Positions 43,917 through 53,278 of a stretch of DNA of 64,000 nt are shown here, in pieces. The position numbers were made by a program, and so were the translations under genes. The stretch comes from Zavarzinella formosa DSM 19928. Lineage in GTDB: Bacteria; Planctomycetota; Planctomycetia; Gemmatales; Gemmataceae. The first letter of the stretch is position 1. Each line of letters starts with the position of its first letter. The stretch covers positions 144,544-208,543 of the forward strand of contig NZ_JH636446.1 of NCBI RefSeq assembly GCF_000255705.1, in the 5' to 3' direction. A model generated the notes under the pieces. That model was not told the origin of the DNA. It saw only the letters and a list, made by a program, of their open reading frames with translations, and ran no database searches.

Positions 43917-46667
43917 ATGCGCTGGGCCTTCCTGTTGGGATTGTTGGCTGCCGGTTCCATGATCGCGGGCGAGAAGGATCGTCAGTGGACCGTTGATGAT
44001 GTGCTGCTCAACGAGTCGGCCCGCGACGTGGAAATCTCCCCCGACGGCCGGTTTGCCGTCTGGGTGAAATCGGTCATGGACGAGGACAAGGGCGAATCGA
44101 TTGCGAACATCATCCGCACGGACCTGACCACCCAAACCGATGTTCCCCTCACTCGCGGGAAAGACAAATGCTCCTCTCCCCGGTTTTCGCCGGATGGCAA
44201 GTTCATTGCCTTCCTGAGTGATCGCGTCTCGCCGCTTTCCAAGGCCAAGGGACGATCCGCGACGAAAACACGATCCCGCAAAAAAGGGGATGATGATGGC
44301 AAAACCCAAGTCTGGATTCTTGATCTCAGCGGTGGAGAGGCGTGGGCCGTCACCGAATTTGCCCGCGATGTTCAGTCGTTTGGCTGGGCCGGTTCAGATC
44401 ATCTCGTCTTCATGGCCCAGGAAGAAAAGGGCCGATATGAGGAACAAACCAAGGAAAAGAAAGACACTTCCAACTTGGTTGAGGACGATGCCCATGAACC
44501 GCCGGTTCGACTGTTTCGCACCGATCTGGCCGGGAAAACCACGGAGCGGCTGACCCTCAACAAAGACCGCATCGAATGGTTCGCCGTTTCCCCCGATGGC
44601 AAACGGGCGGTGACACACCATCAGCAAAATCTTCGCCATGCTTATGATGGCCGCTCGATGCCGACGACCGAGCTTTATGACCTCGAAACCGGCAAACACG
44701 ACCGCATCTTCACCGGGAAATTTGACCTCGCGGGCGTGCGTTGGAAACCGGACAGCGAAGGCTTTTACGCCATCAACCATTTCGGCAACGCCATCGCCGG
44801 GGAAGGCCCGTTTGTCGGCGAAGTGCATGAATTCACCGTCAAAACCAAAGAGGCAAAGAAGGTCGATCTCGGCTGGGAGCGCGGGCTGGCCCAACAGGAC
44901 ATCAACGGATCGGCCGAAGGATTGATTGTGTTCCGCGATGGCTTCTTCGCCCTGCTCACGAACGGCGTCACCAACAAGTTGGCCCGGTTCACGTTCGCCG
45001 AGGGCAAGTGGAAACGGGATCTCCTGACCGGCGAACAGGTCAAGAATATCTTCGGCTTGCAGGCAAGCCGCGATGGGCAAACGCTGGTCTATGCCCACTC
45101 AACCTCGTCCCAACCCACCCGTTGGCACACGGCCAAGATCAAAGAATCGGCCGTCACCGAAGCGAAGCCGATCATGAAACTGGAAGATTCGCTGGAAGGC
45201 AAAACCTTCGCCAAGACCGAAGTGGTGCGATGGAAGGGCGCGCTCGACGAGGAAATCGAGGGGATGCTCTATTACCCGCATGGATATGCGCCGGGGAAGA
45301 AGCACCCGCTGGTGGTGATGATCCACGGCGGCCCGCATTATGCGGATTCGGACGATTGGCAGGACGACTGGGCCTATCCCGCGAACCTGTACTGCCAGCG
45401 CGGGGCGTTTGTCTTCAAGCCGAATTATCACGGCAGCAGCAACTACGGGCTAAAGTTTGCCGAGTCCATCGCGGACGGCAAGTATTACGACTTGGAAGTT
45501 CCGGACATTGAAAAAGGCGTCGATCACCTGATCGCCAAGGGGTTGGTCGATCCGGAAAAACTCGGCGTGATGGGTTGGTCAAACGGGTCGATCCTCTCCA
45601 TCGCCCTGACCACACATTCTACCCGTTACAAAGCCGCCAGTACCGGGGCCGGGGATGTGGATTGGGTGAGCGATTGGGGCAACTGCGACTTCGGCGAAGC
45701 CTTTGACCGCTACTACATCGGCAAAAATCCGCTGACGGACCCGAAGCGATACCAAGACAAATCGCCGTTTTACAAGCTCGACAAGGTCCGCACGCCGACG
45801 ATTATTTTCTTCGGCGCCGAGGACCGCACCGTCCCCGCTCAACAAGGTTGGATGCACTATCGCGGCTTGCAGCAAGCGGGCAAGACGGACGTTCGTTTCA
45901 TCCTCTTTCCGGGGGAAGTGCATAGCCCCAAGAAACTGGTCCATCAACGCCGCAAAGTGACCGAGGAACTGGCGTGGTTTGAAAAGCACCTATTCAAAAC
46001 ATTTGTGGAAAAGTCGGAAGTTCTCCGGGAAGATTCGCCGCTGGCCCGGTTGGTGGAAAATGGCAAAGCCGCCAAGGACTCGGGCCGGTTCGGCCTGATC
46101 GTGAAAGACAAGTTGATTCCCGAAGTGATTCCGCATCAGGGATTGCTCGTCGGTCGCTTTGAAGTGACGGCCGCCCAGTATGCCGTCTTCGATCCGAAGT
46201 GGGCCATTGAAAAGGGCCGCGACAATTACCCGGCGTTCGGCATCAAACTGGAACAAGCCAAGGCGTATTGCGAATGGCTGAGCAAACACACCGGCGAGAA
46301 GTACCGCCTGCCAACCGAGGAAGAAGGGGGCGAACTTTACACGGAGACAGATGGCGAAAACACATTGGATCATTGGGCGGGCTACACAGTCAACCCGGAT
46401 GATGCCAAGAGGCTGACGGAAACGATGAAAAACCTGCCGGGAGCGGCCCCGCTTCTTCGGGAAGTCGGCCAGTTCGGCAAAGCCGGTGACAAGGCGACGC
46501 CGCGTGATCTGGGGGGCAACATCGCCGAATGGGTAACCACCAAAGACGGCAGCAAGTTAATGGGCGGCAGCGCCGATCAACCGGCTGATGCCAAGCAAAA
46601 GGATCGCGAGCCGGGCGAACAATATCGCGGCTTCCGCGTGGTGCGGGAGGAGAAGGCGAAGAAGTGA
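43917..46667 (+). CDS. Exported S9 prolyl oligopeptidase fused to an FGE-like domain
   Basis: 916 aa from ATG 43917, where GGGGA precedes and a signal peptide begins (MRWAFLLGLLAAGSMIAG). Residues about 30-400 form a propeller (ISPDGRFAVWVKSV, SPRFSPDGKFIAFLSD). The alpha/beta hydrolase domain follows: HPLVVMIHGGPHYADSDDWQ, catalytic Ser about 554 in GVMGWSNGSILS, Asp about 635 in GAEDRTVPAQQG and His about 666 in FPGEVHSPKKL. From about 735 a formylglycine-generating-enzyme-like (SUMF1/FGE) module appears: GLLVGRFEVTAAQYAVFDPK, AYCEWLSKHTGEKYRLPTEE and LGGNIAEWVTTKDGSKLMGG. The module lacks the paired cysteines of active FGE, so it is probably a binding domain. Confidence 0.85.
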   Translation: MRWAFLLGLLAAGSMIAGEKDRQWTVDDVLLNESARDVEISPDGRFAVWVKSVMDEDKGESIANIIRTDLTTQTDVPLTRGKDKCSSPRFSPDGKFIAFLSDRVSPLSKAKGRSATKTRSRKKGDDDGKTQVWILDLSGGEAWAVTEFARDVQSFGWAGSDHLVFMAQEEKGRYEEQTKEKKDTSNLVEDDAHEPPVRLFRTDLAGKTTERLTLNKDRIEWFAVSPDGKRAVTHHQQNLRHAYDGRSMPTTELYDLETGKHDRIFTGKFDLAGVRWKPDSEGFYAINHFGNAIAGEGPFVGEVHEFTVKTKEAKKVDLGWERGLAQQDINGSAEGLIVFRDGFFALLTNGVTNKLARFTFAEGKWKRDLLTGEQVKNIFGLQASRDGQTLVYAHSTSSQPTRWHTAKIKESAVTEAKPIMKLEDSLEGKTFAKTEVVRWKGALDEEIEGMLYYPHGYAPGKKHPLVVMIHGGPHYADSDDWQDDWAYPANLYCQRGAFVFKPNYHGSSNYGLKFAESIADGKYYDLEVPDIEKGVDHLIAKGLVDPEKLGVMGWSNGSILSIALTTHSTRYKAASTGAGDVDWVSDWGNCDFGEAFDRYYIGKNPLTDPKRYQDKSPFYKLDKVRTPTIIFFGAEDRTVPAQQGWMHYRGLQQAGKTDVRFILFPGEVHSPKKLVHQRRKVTEELAWFEKHLFKTFVEKSEVLREDSPLARLVENGKAAKDSGRFGLIVKDKLIPEVIPHQGLLVGRFEVTAAQYAVFDPKWAIEKGRDNYPAFGIKLEQAKAYCEWLSKHTGEKYRLPTEEEGGELYTETDGENTLDHWAGYTVNPDDAKRLTETMKNLPGAAPLLREVGQFGKAGDKATPRDLGGNIAEWVTTKDGSKLMGGSADQPADAKQKDREPGEQYRGFRVVREEKAKK

Positions 46668-46676
46668 GGGCGGGAA

Positions 46677-47084
46677 TCAGGCTTCCTCAAACCCGTAGTC
46701 GGCGCGCATCTGATCACGCACGTTGTCCGGCGGGTTTTCGCCATAGCCGCTGAGGATGACTCGGCCAAAGTCGTTGAGAAGGATGGACCCTTTGCCCACC
46801 GCCTTCTCGAACAACATCTTCCGCTCCGGCCGGACTTGTAGGTAGTACCATGCTTTGCGGCTGGTGGAATCGTTCCCGCGCACCAAGAAAATATTGTTGG
46901 GGGATTTTCGCAGACGGGTGACAAACGTTCCCGGCGGCACGGGCGTCGGGGTGATATCCCGATTTCGGATGATCGGCCCGCGCCCCAGTCGTTCCACGAA
47001 GGTCGCCCCGGTGCGGGGTGGTGATTTGGTGATTCCGCTTCTGGCTCGCTGCTTTTCCAAGCGTTCAACGAACGTCGGTTCCAT
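46677..47084 (-). CDS. Unknown protein with three TFVxRL motifs
   Basis: 135 aa from ATG 47084. TFVERL occurs at residues 4-9 and 28-33, TFVTRL at 53-58, spaced 24-25 residues by basic/proline-rich linkers (RARSGITKSPPRTG; GPIIRNRDITPTPVPPG). The second half looks globular (YYLQVRPERKMLFEKAVGKG; ILLNDFGRVILSGYGENP). No signal peptide or family was recognised. Short repeated linear motifs ahead of a small domain suggest a scaffold that docks several copies of one partner. Ends 9 bp from the convergent peptidase gene. Confidence 0.65.
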   Translation of the reverse strand: MEPTFVERLEKQRARSGITKSPPRTGATFVERLGRGPIIRNRDITPTPVPPGTFVTRLRKSPNNIFLVRGNDSTSRKAWYYLQVRPERKMLFEKAVGKGSILLNDFGRVILSGYGENPPDNVRDQMRADYGFEEA

Positions 47085-47167
47085 GGGACGCCCCGGCGAT
47101 GTCTCGAATCTCCAAGGTTATTCTAGCTCACGAAGGCAATACTCCTCGCTCCCGAACCAACGAAAAA

Positions 47168-47192
47168 CGGGGCGGGGATATTCCCCGCCCCG
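47168..47192 (-). terminator. Rho-independent terminator of the DUF2171 gene
   Basis: CGGGGCGGGGA (47168-47178) pairs with TCCCCGCCCCG (47182-47192), loop 3 nt; on the minus strand the stem is followed by TTTTT. It is 41 nt beyond the stop at 47233. Confidence 0.8.
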
Positions 47193-47232
47193 CGCACTGA
47201 CTTGCCCGTCAATGGTTTCGACCCGGCTGCTT

Positions 47233-47640
47233 TTACGCGGCCGATTCGGCCGTCCATTGACGGCGGGTTTCCTCGGAATTTTTGTTCAGGTGGACGTGCG
47301 CGTCCACATGATCGATCCAAGACACTGGCACCCAATGGTGGACGCCCCCGGCGGTCACGTCGTTGCGGGTGAGCTTGATGCTTTCCCCGTCGAGATGATC
47401 GACGGCCCCCACCCGCGTGCCACAGGATGCGATCACGTCCATGTGCGGCTTGACCTTGGCTGTGGCCGAGTCGGTCTTGCCGAGGCCGGTCTTATCCTTC
47501 ACCCAATCGGCGGCCGTTTCAGCGCCGTCGGCGATCTTATGTCCAACGTCCTTGGCGGTTTCAGAGATCTTTTCACCGGCCGTTTTGGCGGTTTCGGAAA
47601 TCTTTTCGCCGGCGGATTCGAGTGTTTTCTTGATACCCAT
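47233..47640 (-). CDS. DUF2171 protein with LEA-like helical N-terminus
   Basis: 135 aa from ATG 47640 (MGIKKTLESAGEKISETAKT), chosen for GGGAG 7 nt upstream. The N-terminal 60 residues consist of amphipathic repeats (GEKISETAK repeated, then DVGHKIADGAETAADWVKDK) like LEA or stress-tolerance helices. The C-terminal DUF2171 domain reads MDVIASCGTRVGAVDHLDGE, then TRNDVTAGGVHHWVPVSWID and HVDAHVHLNKNSEETRRQW. DUF2171 is found in small stress-linked proteins; biochemical role unknown. Confidence 0.82.
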   Translation of the reverse strand: MGIKKTLESAGEKISETAKTAGEKISETAKDVGHKIADGAETAADWVKDKTGLGKTDSATAKVKPHMDVIASCGTRVGAVDHLDGESIKLTRNDVTAGGVHHWVPVSWIDHVDAHVHLNKNSEETRRQWTAESAA

Positions 47641-47737
47641 GATGATTCTCCCAATGATGTCCATCTGATGAACAATCGTTCATGCCATCCAAAGGGTCGA
47701 ATGGCTGATGGGAGAATGTAAAGCAACCAGTGTGCCG

Positions 47738-49192
47738 TCACGCCGGGATCACATAAAGATCCACGTATTCATTCACGGGCATGTCTTCCAAAGGCTTCTG
47801 TTGCAGCGACACATCAAGGATTTTCTGCTGCTGGCTCTTTGAAAACCGTCTCGCCAGATTGGTTCGGAATTTTTCCACGAGCAACGGAATGCCTTCCTCG
47901 CGGCGGCGCATGTGCCCGAGCGGATATTCCACCGTGGCTTCCAAGAAACTCCCGTCCGTGAATTCAACGTGGAGAGAATTGGCAATGGATCGCTTCTCCG
48001 GGTCGTGATAATCGGCGGTGAATTGCGGAACTTCCACGCACTCCATCTTCGCCCGCAGAAGATCAATGCGAGGATCGGAGGCCACGCCGTCCTCATAGTC
48101 CAAGGCGGTCAACCGGCCGAATAGCAGCGGCACGGCAATCATGTACTGCACGCAATGATCCCGGTCGGCCGGGTTGTTCAGCGGTCCTTTCTTGTCAATG
48201 ATGCGGATGCAGGCTTCGTGCGTTCGGATCGTGATTTTCTTGATGTCATCGACAAATTTCCCGGCGGCCGATATCTGGCCGCGAAGGATCATCGCCGCCT
48301 CGACGGCCGTTTGCGAGTGAAACTCGGCCGGGTAGCTGATCTTGAACAGCACGTTCTCCATCACATAGGAGCCATACGGCCGCTGGAAGCGAAACTCTCT
48401 GCCCTTGAACGAGACATCGTAAAAGCCCCATGTCTTGGCGGTCAAGACGGAGGGATAACCCATCTCGCCAGTTTTGGCGATCAACGCCAGCCGCACGGCC
48501 CGGCTGGTCGCATCACCGGCGGCCCAGCTTTTCCGCGAGCCGGTGTTGGGGGCATGGCGGTACGTCCGAAGACTTTGGCCGTCCACCCACGCGAGCGAAA
48601 GGGCCGCGATGATTTCATCACGGGTCAGCCCGAGCATTTGCGAAACGACCGCCGTGGAAGCCACTTTGACAAGGATGACGTGATCGAGGCCCACTTTGTT
48701 GAAGGAGTTTTCCAAGGCCAGACAACCTTGGATTTCATGAGCCTTAATCATCGCCGTGAGAACCTGCCGCATCGTGAGCGGCGGTTTGCCGGCGGCGATG
48801 GCCGTCCGCGAAAGCCAGTCAGCGACGGCGAGGATGCCGCCCAGATTGTCGGACGGGTGGCCCCACTCGGCCGCCAGCCAGGTGTCGTTGAAGTCCAGCC
48901 AGCGGATCATCGCCCCGATGTTGAACGCCGCCTGAACCGGATCGAGTTGATACGGCGTTCCCGGCACTTTGGCTCCGTTGGGCACCACCGTGCCCGGCAC
49001 GACCGGTCCGAGCAACTTCGTGCAAGCCGGGTATTCAAGGGCTTCCAACCCGCAACCAAGTGTGTCGATCAAACAATTGCGGGCCGTTTCATAGGCGAGA
49101 TCGCTGTGGATCTCATGCGAAATCACGTAATCCGCGATATCGACAAGAACTTGGTCGGGGTTCGGACGCACATTGCTAATGTGTGATGACAC
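47738..49192 (-). CDS. prpD: 2-methylcitrate dehydratase (MmgE/PrpD family)
   Basis: 484 aa from GTG 49192, set by AAAGGAA 6 nt upstream; length equals typical PrpD. Family blocks: [80 protein letters not shown] and [20 protein letters not shown]. It dehydrates 2-methylcitrate in the methylcitrate cycle. Third gene after prpB and prpC on the same strand; a repeat-filled 187-bp gap separates it from prpC. No acnD/prpF pair is present, consistent with the PrpD-type route. Confidence 0.92.
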   Translation of the reverse strand: MSSHISNVRPNPDQVLVDIADYVISHEIHSDLAYETARNCLIDTLGCGLEALEYPACTKLLGPVVPGTVVPNGAKVPGTPYQLDPVQAAFNIGAMIRWLDFNDTWLAAEWGHPSDNLGGILAVADWLSRTAIAAGKPPLTMRQVLTAMIKAHEIQGCLALENSFNKVGLDHVILVKVASTAVVSQMLGLTRDEIIAALSLAWVDGQSLRTYRHAPNTGSRKSWAAGDATSRAVRLALIAKTGEMGYPSVLTAKTWGFYDVSFKGREFRFQRPYGSYVMENVLFKISYPAEFHSQTAVEAAMILRGQISAAGKFVDDIKKITIRTHEACIRIIDKKGPLNNPADRDHCVQYMIAVPLLFGRLTALDYEDGVASDPRIDLLRAKMECVEVPQFTADYHDPEKRSIANSLHVEFTDGSFLEATVEYPLGHMRRREEGIPLLVEKFRTNLARRFSKSQQQKILDVSLQQKPLEDMPVNEYVDLYVIPA

Positions 49193-49220
49193 AGTGGGTT
49201 CCTTTGGAAAGACTAAAGGC

Positions 49221-49343
49221 CACCTCACCCCCCCGACCCCCTCTCCGGAGCGGAGAGGGGGAGCAAGAGGGCGGGAATCAAGGCCTGTCTCGTTGACAAT
49301 TCCCCCTCTCCGGAGCGGAGAGGGGGGTTAGGGGGTGAGGTTG
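49221..49343. repeat. GC-rich imperfect inverted repeat with two palindromic cores
   Basis: CCCCTCTCCGGAGCGGAGAG occurs at both ends (near 49238 and 49303), flanked by CACCTCACCCCC on the left and GGGGGTGAGG on the right. Arms about 43 bp with several mismatches. It sits between prpC and prpD and could attenuate prpD expression. Confidence 0.7.
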
Positions 49344-49379
49344 TTTTGGGCGGACAGCCGCAACTGTGGGATCATCCAA

Positions 49380-50546
49380 CTATTTCCGTTCCCGCAAGGG
49401 GACAAACACCTGATTTTCCGGGCCGGTGTAAGTAGCCGAGGGGCGGATGATCTTGCCGTCAATCCGTTGTTCGATGACGTGGGCGCTCCAGCCGGAGGTG
49501 CGGGCGATGACGAACAACGGCGTGAACATCGCCGTGGGAATGCCCATCAGGTGGTAACTCACGGCACTGAACCAATCGAGGTTCGGGAACATTTTCTTGC
49601 TGTCCCACATCACCGCTTCCAACCGCTCGGCGATGTTGAAGATTTTCATATTCCCGGCTTCTTGGGAAAGTTGCCGGGACACTTCCTTGATGACCTTGTT
49701 GCGAGGATCGGAGACCGTGTACACCGGATGGCCAAACCCGATCACCACTTCCTTCGCGGCCACGCGGCGGCGAATGTCGGCCTCGGCCTCGTCGGGGGTT
49801 TCGTAGCGTTTTTGAATGTCGAGGGCGATTTCATTGGCCCCGCCATGCTTGGGACCACGCAAGGCGCCGATGCCCCCGGCGATGCAGGAGAACATATCCG
49901 AACCGGTCCCGGCGATCACGCGGGCGGCAAACGTGGAGGCGTTGAACTCATGCTCGGCATAGAGGATCAGGCTGGTGTGCATCGCCCGCACCCAAGGGAC
50001 TGACGGCCGCTGGCCGTGAAGCAGATGCAGGAAGTGGCCGCCGATTGTTTCATCGTCGGTTTCCACGTCAATGCGTCGGCCGTTGTTGGCGAAGTGATAC
50101 CAGTATGTCAGCATGGAACCCAACGAGGCCATCAGACGATCCGCGATGTCGCGCGCCCCGGCGGGGGCATGATCGTCTTTCTCCGGCGCCACACAGCCCA
50201 ACACGGAAACACCGGTTCGCATCACATCCATCGGATGCGCGGATGGCGGCAGTTGCTCCAACGCCGTTTGCACGGTCGCGGGGAGGCCGCGCAGCCTCTT
50301 CAACTTTGTCTTGTAGGCGCACAACTCGGACACGGTGGGCAGTTTCCCGTGAACGAGCAGGTGAGCGATTTCCTCGAACTCGCAAGTGGTGGCCACATCA
50401 AGGATGTCGTAGCCACGATAATGCAGATCGTTGCCGGTGCGGCCGACGGTGCAAAGGGCGGTGTTCCCGGCCACAGTGCCGGAAAGGGCAACGGATTTCT
50501 TGGGCTTGAACGCCGTGGGGGTCGGCGCGGGTTGTGGTTCACTCAT
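49380..50546 (-). CDS. prpC: 2-methylcitrate/citrate synthase
   Basis: 388 aa from ATG 50546 ([20 protein letters not shown]), GAGGG 7 nt upstream. Citrate synthase fold: [72 protein letters not shown] and [20 protein letters not shown], containing the active-site His/His/Asp regions. The RGYDI opening and its place between prpB and prpD point to 2-methylcitrate synthase (propionyl-CoA plus oxaloacetate). Only 10 bp from prpB. Confidence 0.92.
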   Translation of the reverse strand: MSEPQPAPTPTAFKPKKSVALSGTVAGNTALCTVGRTGNDLHYRGYDILDVATTCEFEEIAHLLVHGKLPTVSELCAYKTKLKRLRGLPATVQTALEQLPPSAHPMDVMRTGVSVLGCVAPEKDDHAPAGARDIADRLMASLGSMLTYWYHFANNGRRIDVETDDETIGGHFLHLLHGQRPSVPWVRAMHTSLILYAEHEFNASTFAARVIAGTGSDMFSCIAGGIGALRGPKHGGANEIALDIQKRYETPDEAEADIRRRVAAKEVVIGFGHPVYTVSDPRNKVIKEVSRQLSQEAGNMKIFNIAERLEAVMWDSKKMFPNLDWFSAVSYHLMGIPTAMFTPLFVIARTSGWSAHVIEQRIDGKIIRPSATYTGPENQVFVPLRERK

Positions 50547-50556
50547 GGTTGATCCC

Positions 50557-51453
50557 TCAAGACTTTTTGGTTTTGGCGAACAACTCATCCAGCTTTTGTT
50601 CGTATTCGTGATAGCCGAGAAACTTGTACAAATCGGCCCGCGTCTGCATCGTCGGGACGACATTCTTTTGCGTTCCATCCGCGCGGATGGCTTCGTAAAC
50701 CCGCAGGGCGGCGGCGTTCATCGCCCGATAAGCCGAGCAGCAATAGAGGATGATGTCCACGCCCGCCGAGGCCAGTTCTTCCTTCGTGTACAACGGGGTC
50801 TGGCCAAACTCGGTGATGTTGGCCAGAATCGGAACCCCGACGGCGGCCTTGAACTTCGCATAGGTGGCGAGATCGGGAACCGCCTCGGCAAAGATCATAT
50901 CAGCCCCGGCGGCCACATAGGCCCGGCTCCGGTCAATCGCCGAATCCGTTCCCTCGCTGGCAAGGGCATCCGTTCTGGCCATGATGACGAAATTCGCATC
51001 GGTGCGGGCATCGACGGCCGCCTTCACCCGGTCAACCATCTCCTCGGGGAGAACAACTTCCTTGCCGGGCCGGTGCCCGCAGCGTTTCGTCCCCACTTGG
51101 TCTTCCATGTGAACGGCCGCCACACCGGCTTTGATCATCGAGCGAATGGTGCGGGCAATGTTGAACGCCCCGCCCCAGCCGGTGTCGATATCCACGAGCA
51201 ATGGGAGGCTCGTCGCATCGGTGATGCGCCGGGCATCCGTGAGGACATCTTCCATCGTGCTGATGCCGAGATCGGGAAGCCCCAGCGAATTGGCGGCGAC
51301 TCCGCCACCCGAAAGGTAAAGAGCCTTGAAGCCGGTCGCCTCGGCCATCCGGGCGGTAAACGCGGTGATCGCCCCTACCACTTGAAGGGGCTTCTCCTGC
51401 TCCACGGCCAGACGGAACTTTCGGCCGGGTGATTCCATTAATTGGTTCATCAT
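50557..51453 (-). CDS. prpB: Methylisocitrate lyase
   Basis: 298 aa from ATG 51453. Family landmarks: [80 protein letters not shown] with the catalytic KRCGH, and [20 protein letters not shown]. It cleaves 2-methylisocitrate to pyruvate and succinate. First gene of the prpBCD row. No clear ribosome binding site is seen before either of the two adjacent ATGs (51453, 51450). Confidence 0.93.
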   Translation of the reverse strand: MMNQLMESPGRKFRLAVEQEKPLQVVGAITAFTARMAEATGFKALYLSGGGVAANSLGLPDLGISTMEDVLTDARRITDATSLPLLVDIDTGWGGAFNIARTIRSMIKAGVAAVHMEDQVGTKRCGHRPGKEVVLPEEMVDRVKAAVDARTDANFVIMARTDALASEGTDSAIDRSRAYVAAGADMIFAEAVPDLATYAKFKAAVGVPILANITEFGQTPLYTKEELASAGVDIILYCCSAYRAMNAAALRVYEAIRADGTQKNVVPTMQTRADLYKFLGYHEYEQKLDELFAKTKKS

Positions 51454-51538
51454 GGGAGAGTGTATGCTCGCGGGGCCGTGTAAGGTGATCGTACCAATCC
51501 GCGACCGTGCTCCCAGACCCAAGCTTGGGAAGAATGGA

Positions 51539-52339
51539 TCAGCCCGCGTGACGAGCGATGGTCAGATCGCCGACTTCCGAGATGTGAAAGGGATGATCTT
51601 CAATCGCATTGAGGAACGCCTCACGGCATTCTTCGTCGTGCAATTCAATGGCGATGTTATCCGTGCAAGCGAGCCATTCCGAATCGCCGTCGGCGAAAAT
51701 CGCCTTCTCGGCTCCTTCAACACGCAACTTGAGGATGGAGATTCGCGGTTCGCCCGATTCGGCCAAAAGGGAGCCGATATCCGTGGCCGTCACATCGGCC
51801 GTTTCCCACAAGGCAGGCTCCCGAACCTGCCACGCCCACGCCCGGCCGTCGCCGGCAGATCGCAGCACCATTCCGGCCGGGTGGGACCAGAGGGCCGACC
51901 GAACGACTTTGGCCCGGTTGCCGTATGGTTTCAGGTTTCGTTCCAGCAAGTCCGCGTTGGCCGGGTCCGGTTCGACGGCCACCACGCAAGCACCGGGAAA
52001 CCGAATCAGAAACCAAACGGCGGCATACCCGGCGTTGGCCCCGCCATCAATCACCAGACGAACATCGGATGAACCGCTCAAGGCATCATACTGCCGTCGG
52101 ACAAAGGTTTGGTGGAACACGTCAATGTCACTGGTTTGCGGACGAAACCACAGCGGATATGGTGTGCCGGGAATTCGCAGGGAAAGGAGTTGATCTGGTC
52201 GGCGGCTTCGCATTTGCCATTGCCGCCATTTGTAGCGCAACAGGCAAACTGGCCCCAGCGTGCGCAGGAGCCGAGCGAAAGCCGACAACTTCTTCGGAAT
52301 ATGGGCAGCCAATCGGGCTCGTTTATTAAGATATCGCAA
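51539..52339 (-). CDS. FkbM family methyltransferase
   Basis: 266 aa from TTG 52339; the start is uncertain because no ribosome binding site was seen. SAM-binding region [20 protein letters not shown] followed by [20 protein letters not shown], and later [20 protein letters not shown], where FkbM proteins usually have KxDVEGxE; here Asp is replaced by Arg. Most FkbM enzymes methylate sugars or polyketides. Monocistronic between prpB and infC. Confidence 0.8.
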   Translation of the reverse strand: MRYLNKRARLAAHIPKKLSAFARLLRTLGPVCLLRYKWRQWQMRSRRPDQLLSLRIPGTPYPLWFRPQTSDIDVFHQTFVRRQYDALSGSSDVRLVIDGGANAGYAAVWFLIRFPGACVVAVEPDPANADLLERNLKPYGNRAKVVRSALWSHPAGMVLRSAGDGRAWAWQVREPALWETADVTATDIGSLLAESGEPRISILKLRVEGAEKAIFADGDSEWLACTDNIAIELHDEECREAFLNAIEDHPFHISEVGDLTIARHAG

Positions 52340-52439
52340 GCTTATTTATTGGCCGTGACATCACCCAAAGGCAAACAAAAATGAAAATCCTCTAAAGGAT
52401 TCTTGAGAAATTCATTTAAAACGGGTTCTGAAAACGAAA

Positions 52440-52468
52440 CGAACCCCGGCCAATCGGGCCGGGGTTCG
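52440..52468 (-). terminator. Rho-independent terminator of infC
   Basis: CGAACCCCGGCC (52440-52451) pairs with GGCCGGGGTTCG (52457-52468), loop 5 nt. On the minus strand the stem is followed by TTTCGTTTT. It lies 26 nt past the infC stop. Confidence 0.85.
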
Positions 52469-52494
52469 GAATAGTTCGGGGGCTTGGGAGCCGG

Positions 52495-53046
52495 TTACTT
52501 GCCGCTCTTGGGGGCGAGCAAGGCGGTCATCCGCTTGCCTTCCATTGAGGCGGGCTTTTCAATCTTCGAGACGTCGGCCAGCTTTTCGAGAATGATCAGG
52601 ATGATCCGGCGACCTTCCTCAATGTGCTGCATTTCCCGACCGCGGAACAGGACGTTGACCAGCACTTTGTCGTGATGCTCAAGGAACTTCCGGGCTTGGT
52701 TCACCTTCGTGTCGATGTCGTGTTCGCCGGTCTTCGGGCGGACGCGGATTTCTTTGAGTTTCTGCTGATGGGATTTGGCCTTGCTGGTCTTCCGCGATTG
52801 TTCGTAGCGGAACTTGCCATAATCCATGATCTTGCAGACAGGTGGCCGTTCGCTGGCCGAGACTTCGACGAGATCGAAACCCAGTTCGCGAGCCATGTCC
52901 ATCGCTTGGGCGGTCGGCACGATGCCGTGCTGCTCGCCATCGGCTCCGATCAGACGGATGGGACTGAGCCGGATTTGTTCGTTGATTCGAGGGGAATTGC
53001 GGTCGCCGCCGGCGGGGCGGGGAGCGTTGCGGTCAAACGGTGGGAT
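52495..53046 (-). CDS. infC: Translation initiation factor IF-3 with an apparent AUC start
   Basis: 183 aa. The conserved IF-3 N-terminus RINEQIRLSPIRLIGADGEQ and HGIVPTAQAMDMARELGFDL is in frame, but between the upstream stop TGA and GTG 52920 (which would delete this N-domain segment) there is no ATG, GTG or TTG. ATC at 53046 follows AAGGAG (53054-53059) with 7 nt spacing, giving (I)PPFDRNAPRPAGGDRNSPRI. Rare AUU/AUC/AUA starts are known for infC in other bacteria, where IF-3 discriminates against its own start and so autoregulates. The C-domain KEIRVRPKTGEHDIDTKVNQ is intact. A terminator follows at 52440. Confidence 0.9.
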   Translation of the reverse strand: MPPFDRNAPRPAGGDRNSPRINEQIRLSPIRLIGADGEQHGIVPTAQAMDMARELGFDLVEVSASERPPVCKIMDYGKFRYEQSRKTSKAKSHQQKLKEIRVRPKTGEHDIDTKVNQARKFLEHHDKVLVNVLFRGREMQHIEEGRRIILIILEKLADVSKIEKPASMEGKRMTALLAPKSGK

Positions 53047-53139
53047 GCCTTGTCTCCTTCGTCAAACGGGAAAGATAATATCGGCCCCACGGATCTTCCG
53101 TGATCTGCCGATGCGTCCGCATGGACATTCATCCAATAA

Positions 53140-53168
53140 TCCGTACCCTGCTTCCCCTGTTAAGTCAA
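53140..53168 (-). promoter_or_regulatory. Candidate infC promoter
   Basis: On the minus strand TTGACT (53168-53163), 17 nt, then TACGGA (53145-53140). The -35 is one base off consensus, the -10 is poor. About 94 bp upstream of the AUC start. Confidence 0.3.
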
Positions 53169-53278
53169 CGGGGGACTCTGTGATTTTTGTGGAATCTTGG
53201 GGAATCGGGATCTGGTTTATCATTAGACGGGTGAGAGGCATGGGACGTTCGCCCAAAAATGGAACATCCCCCGATAAA

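Noticed and set aside
47738..51453. prp genes as a glyoxylate or plain TCA set
   Set aside because: The PrpD protein and KRCGH lyase beside the synthase point to the methylcitrate cycle; isocitrate lyase proper is longer.
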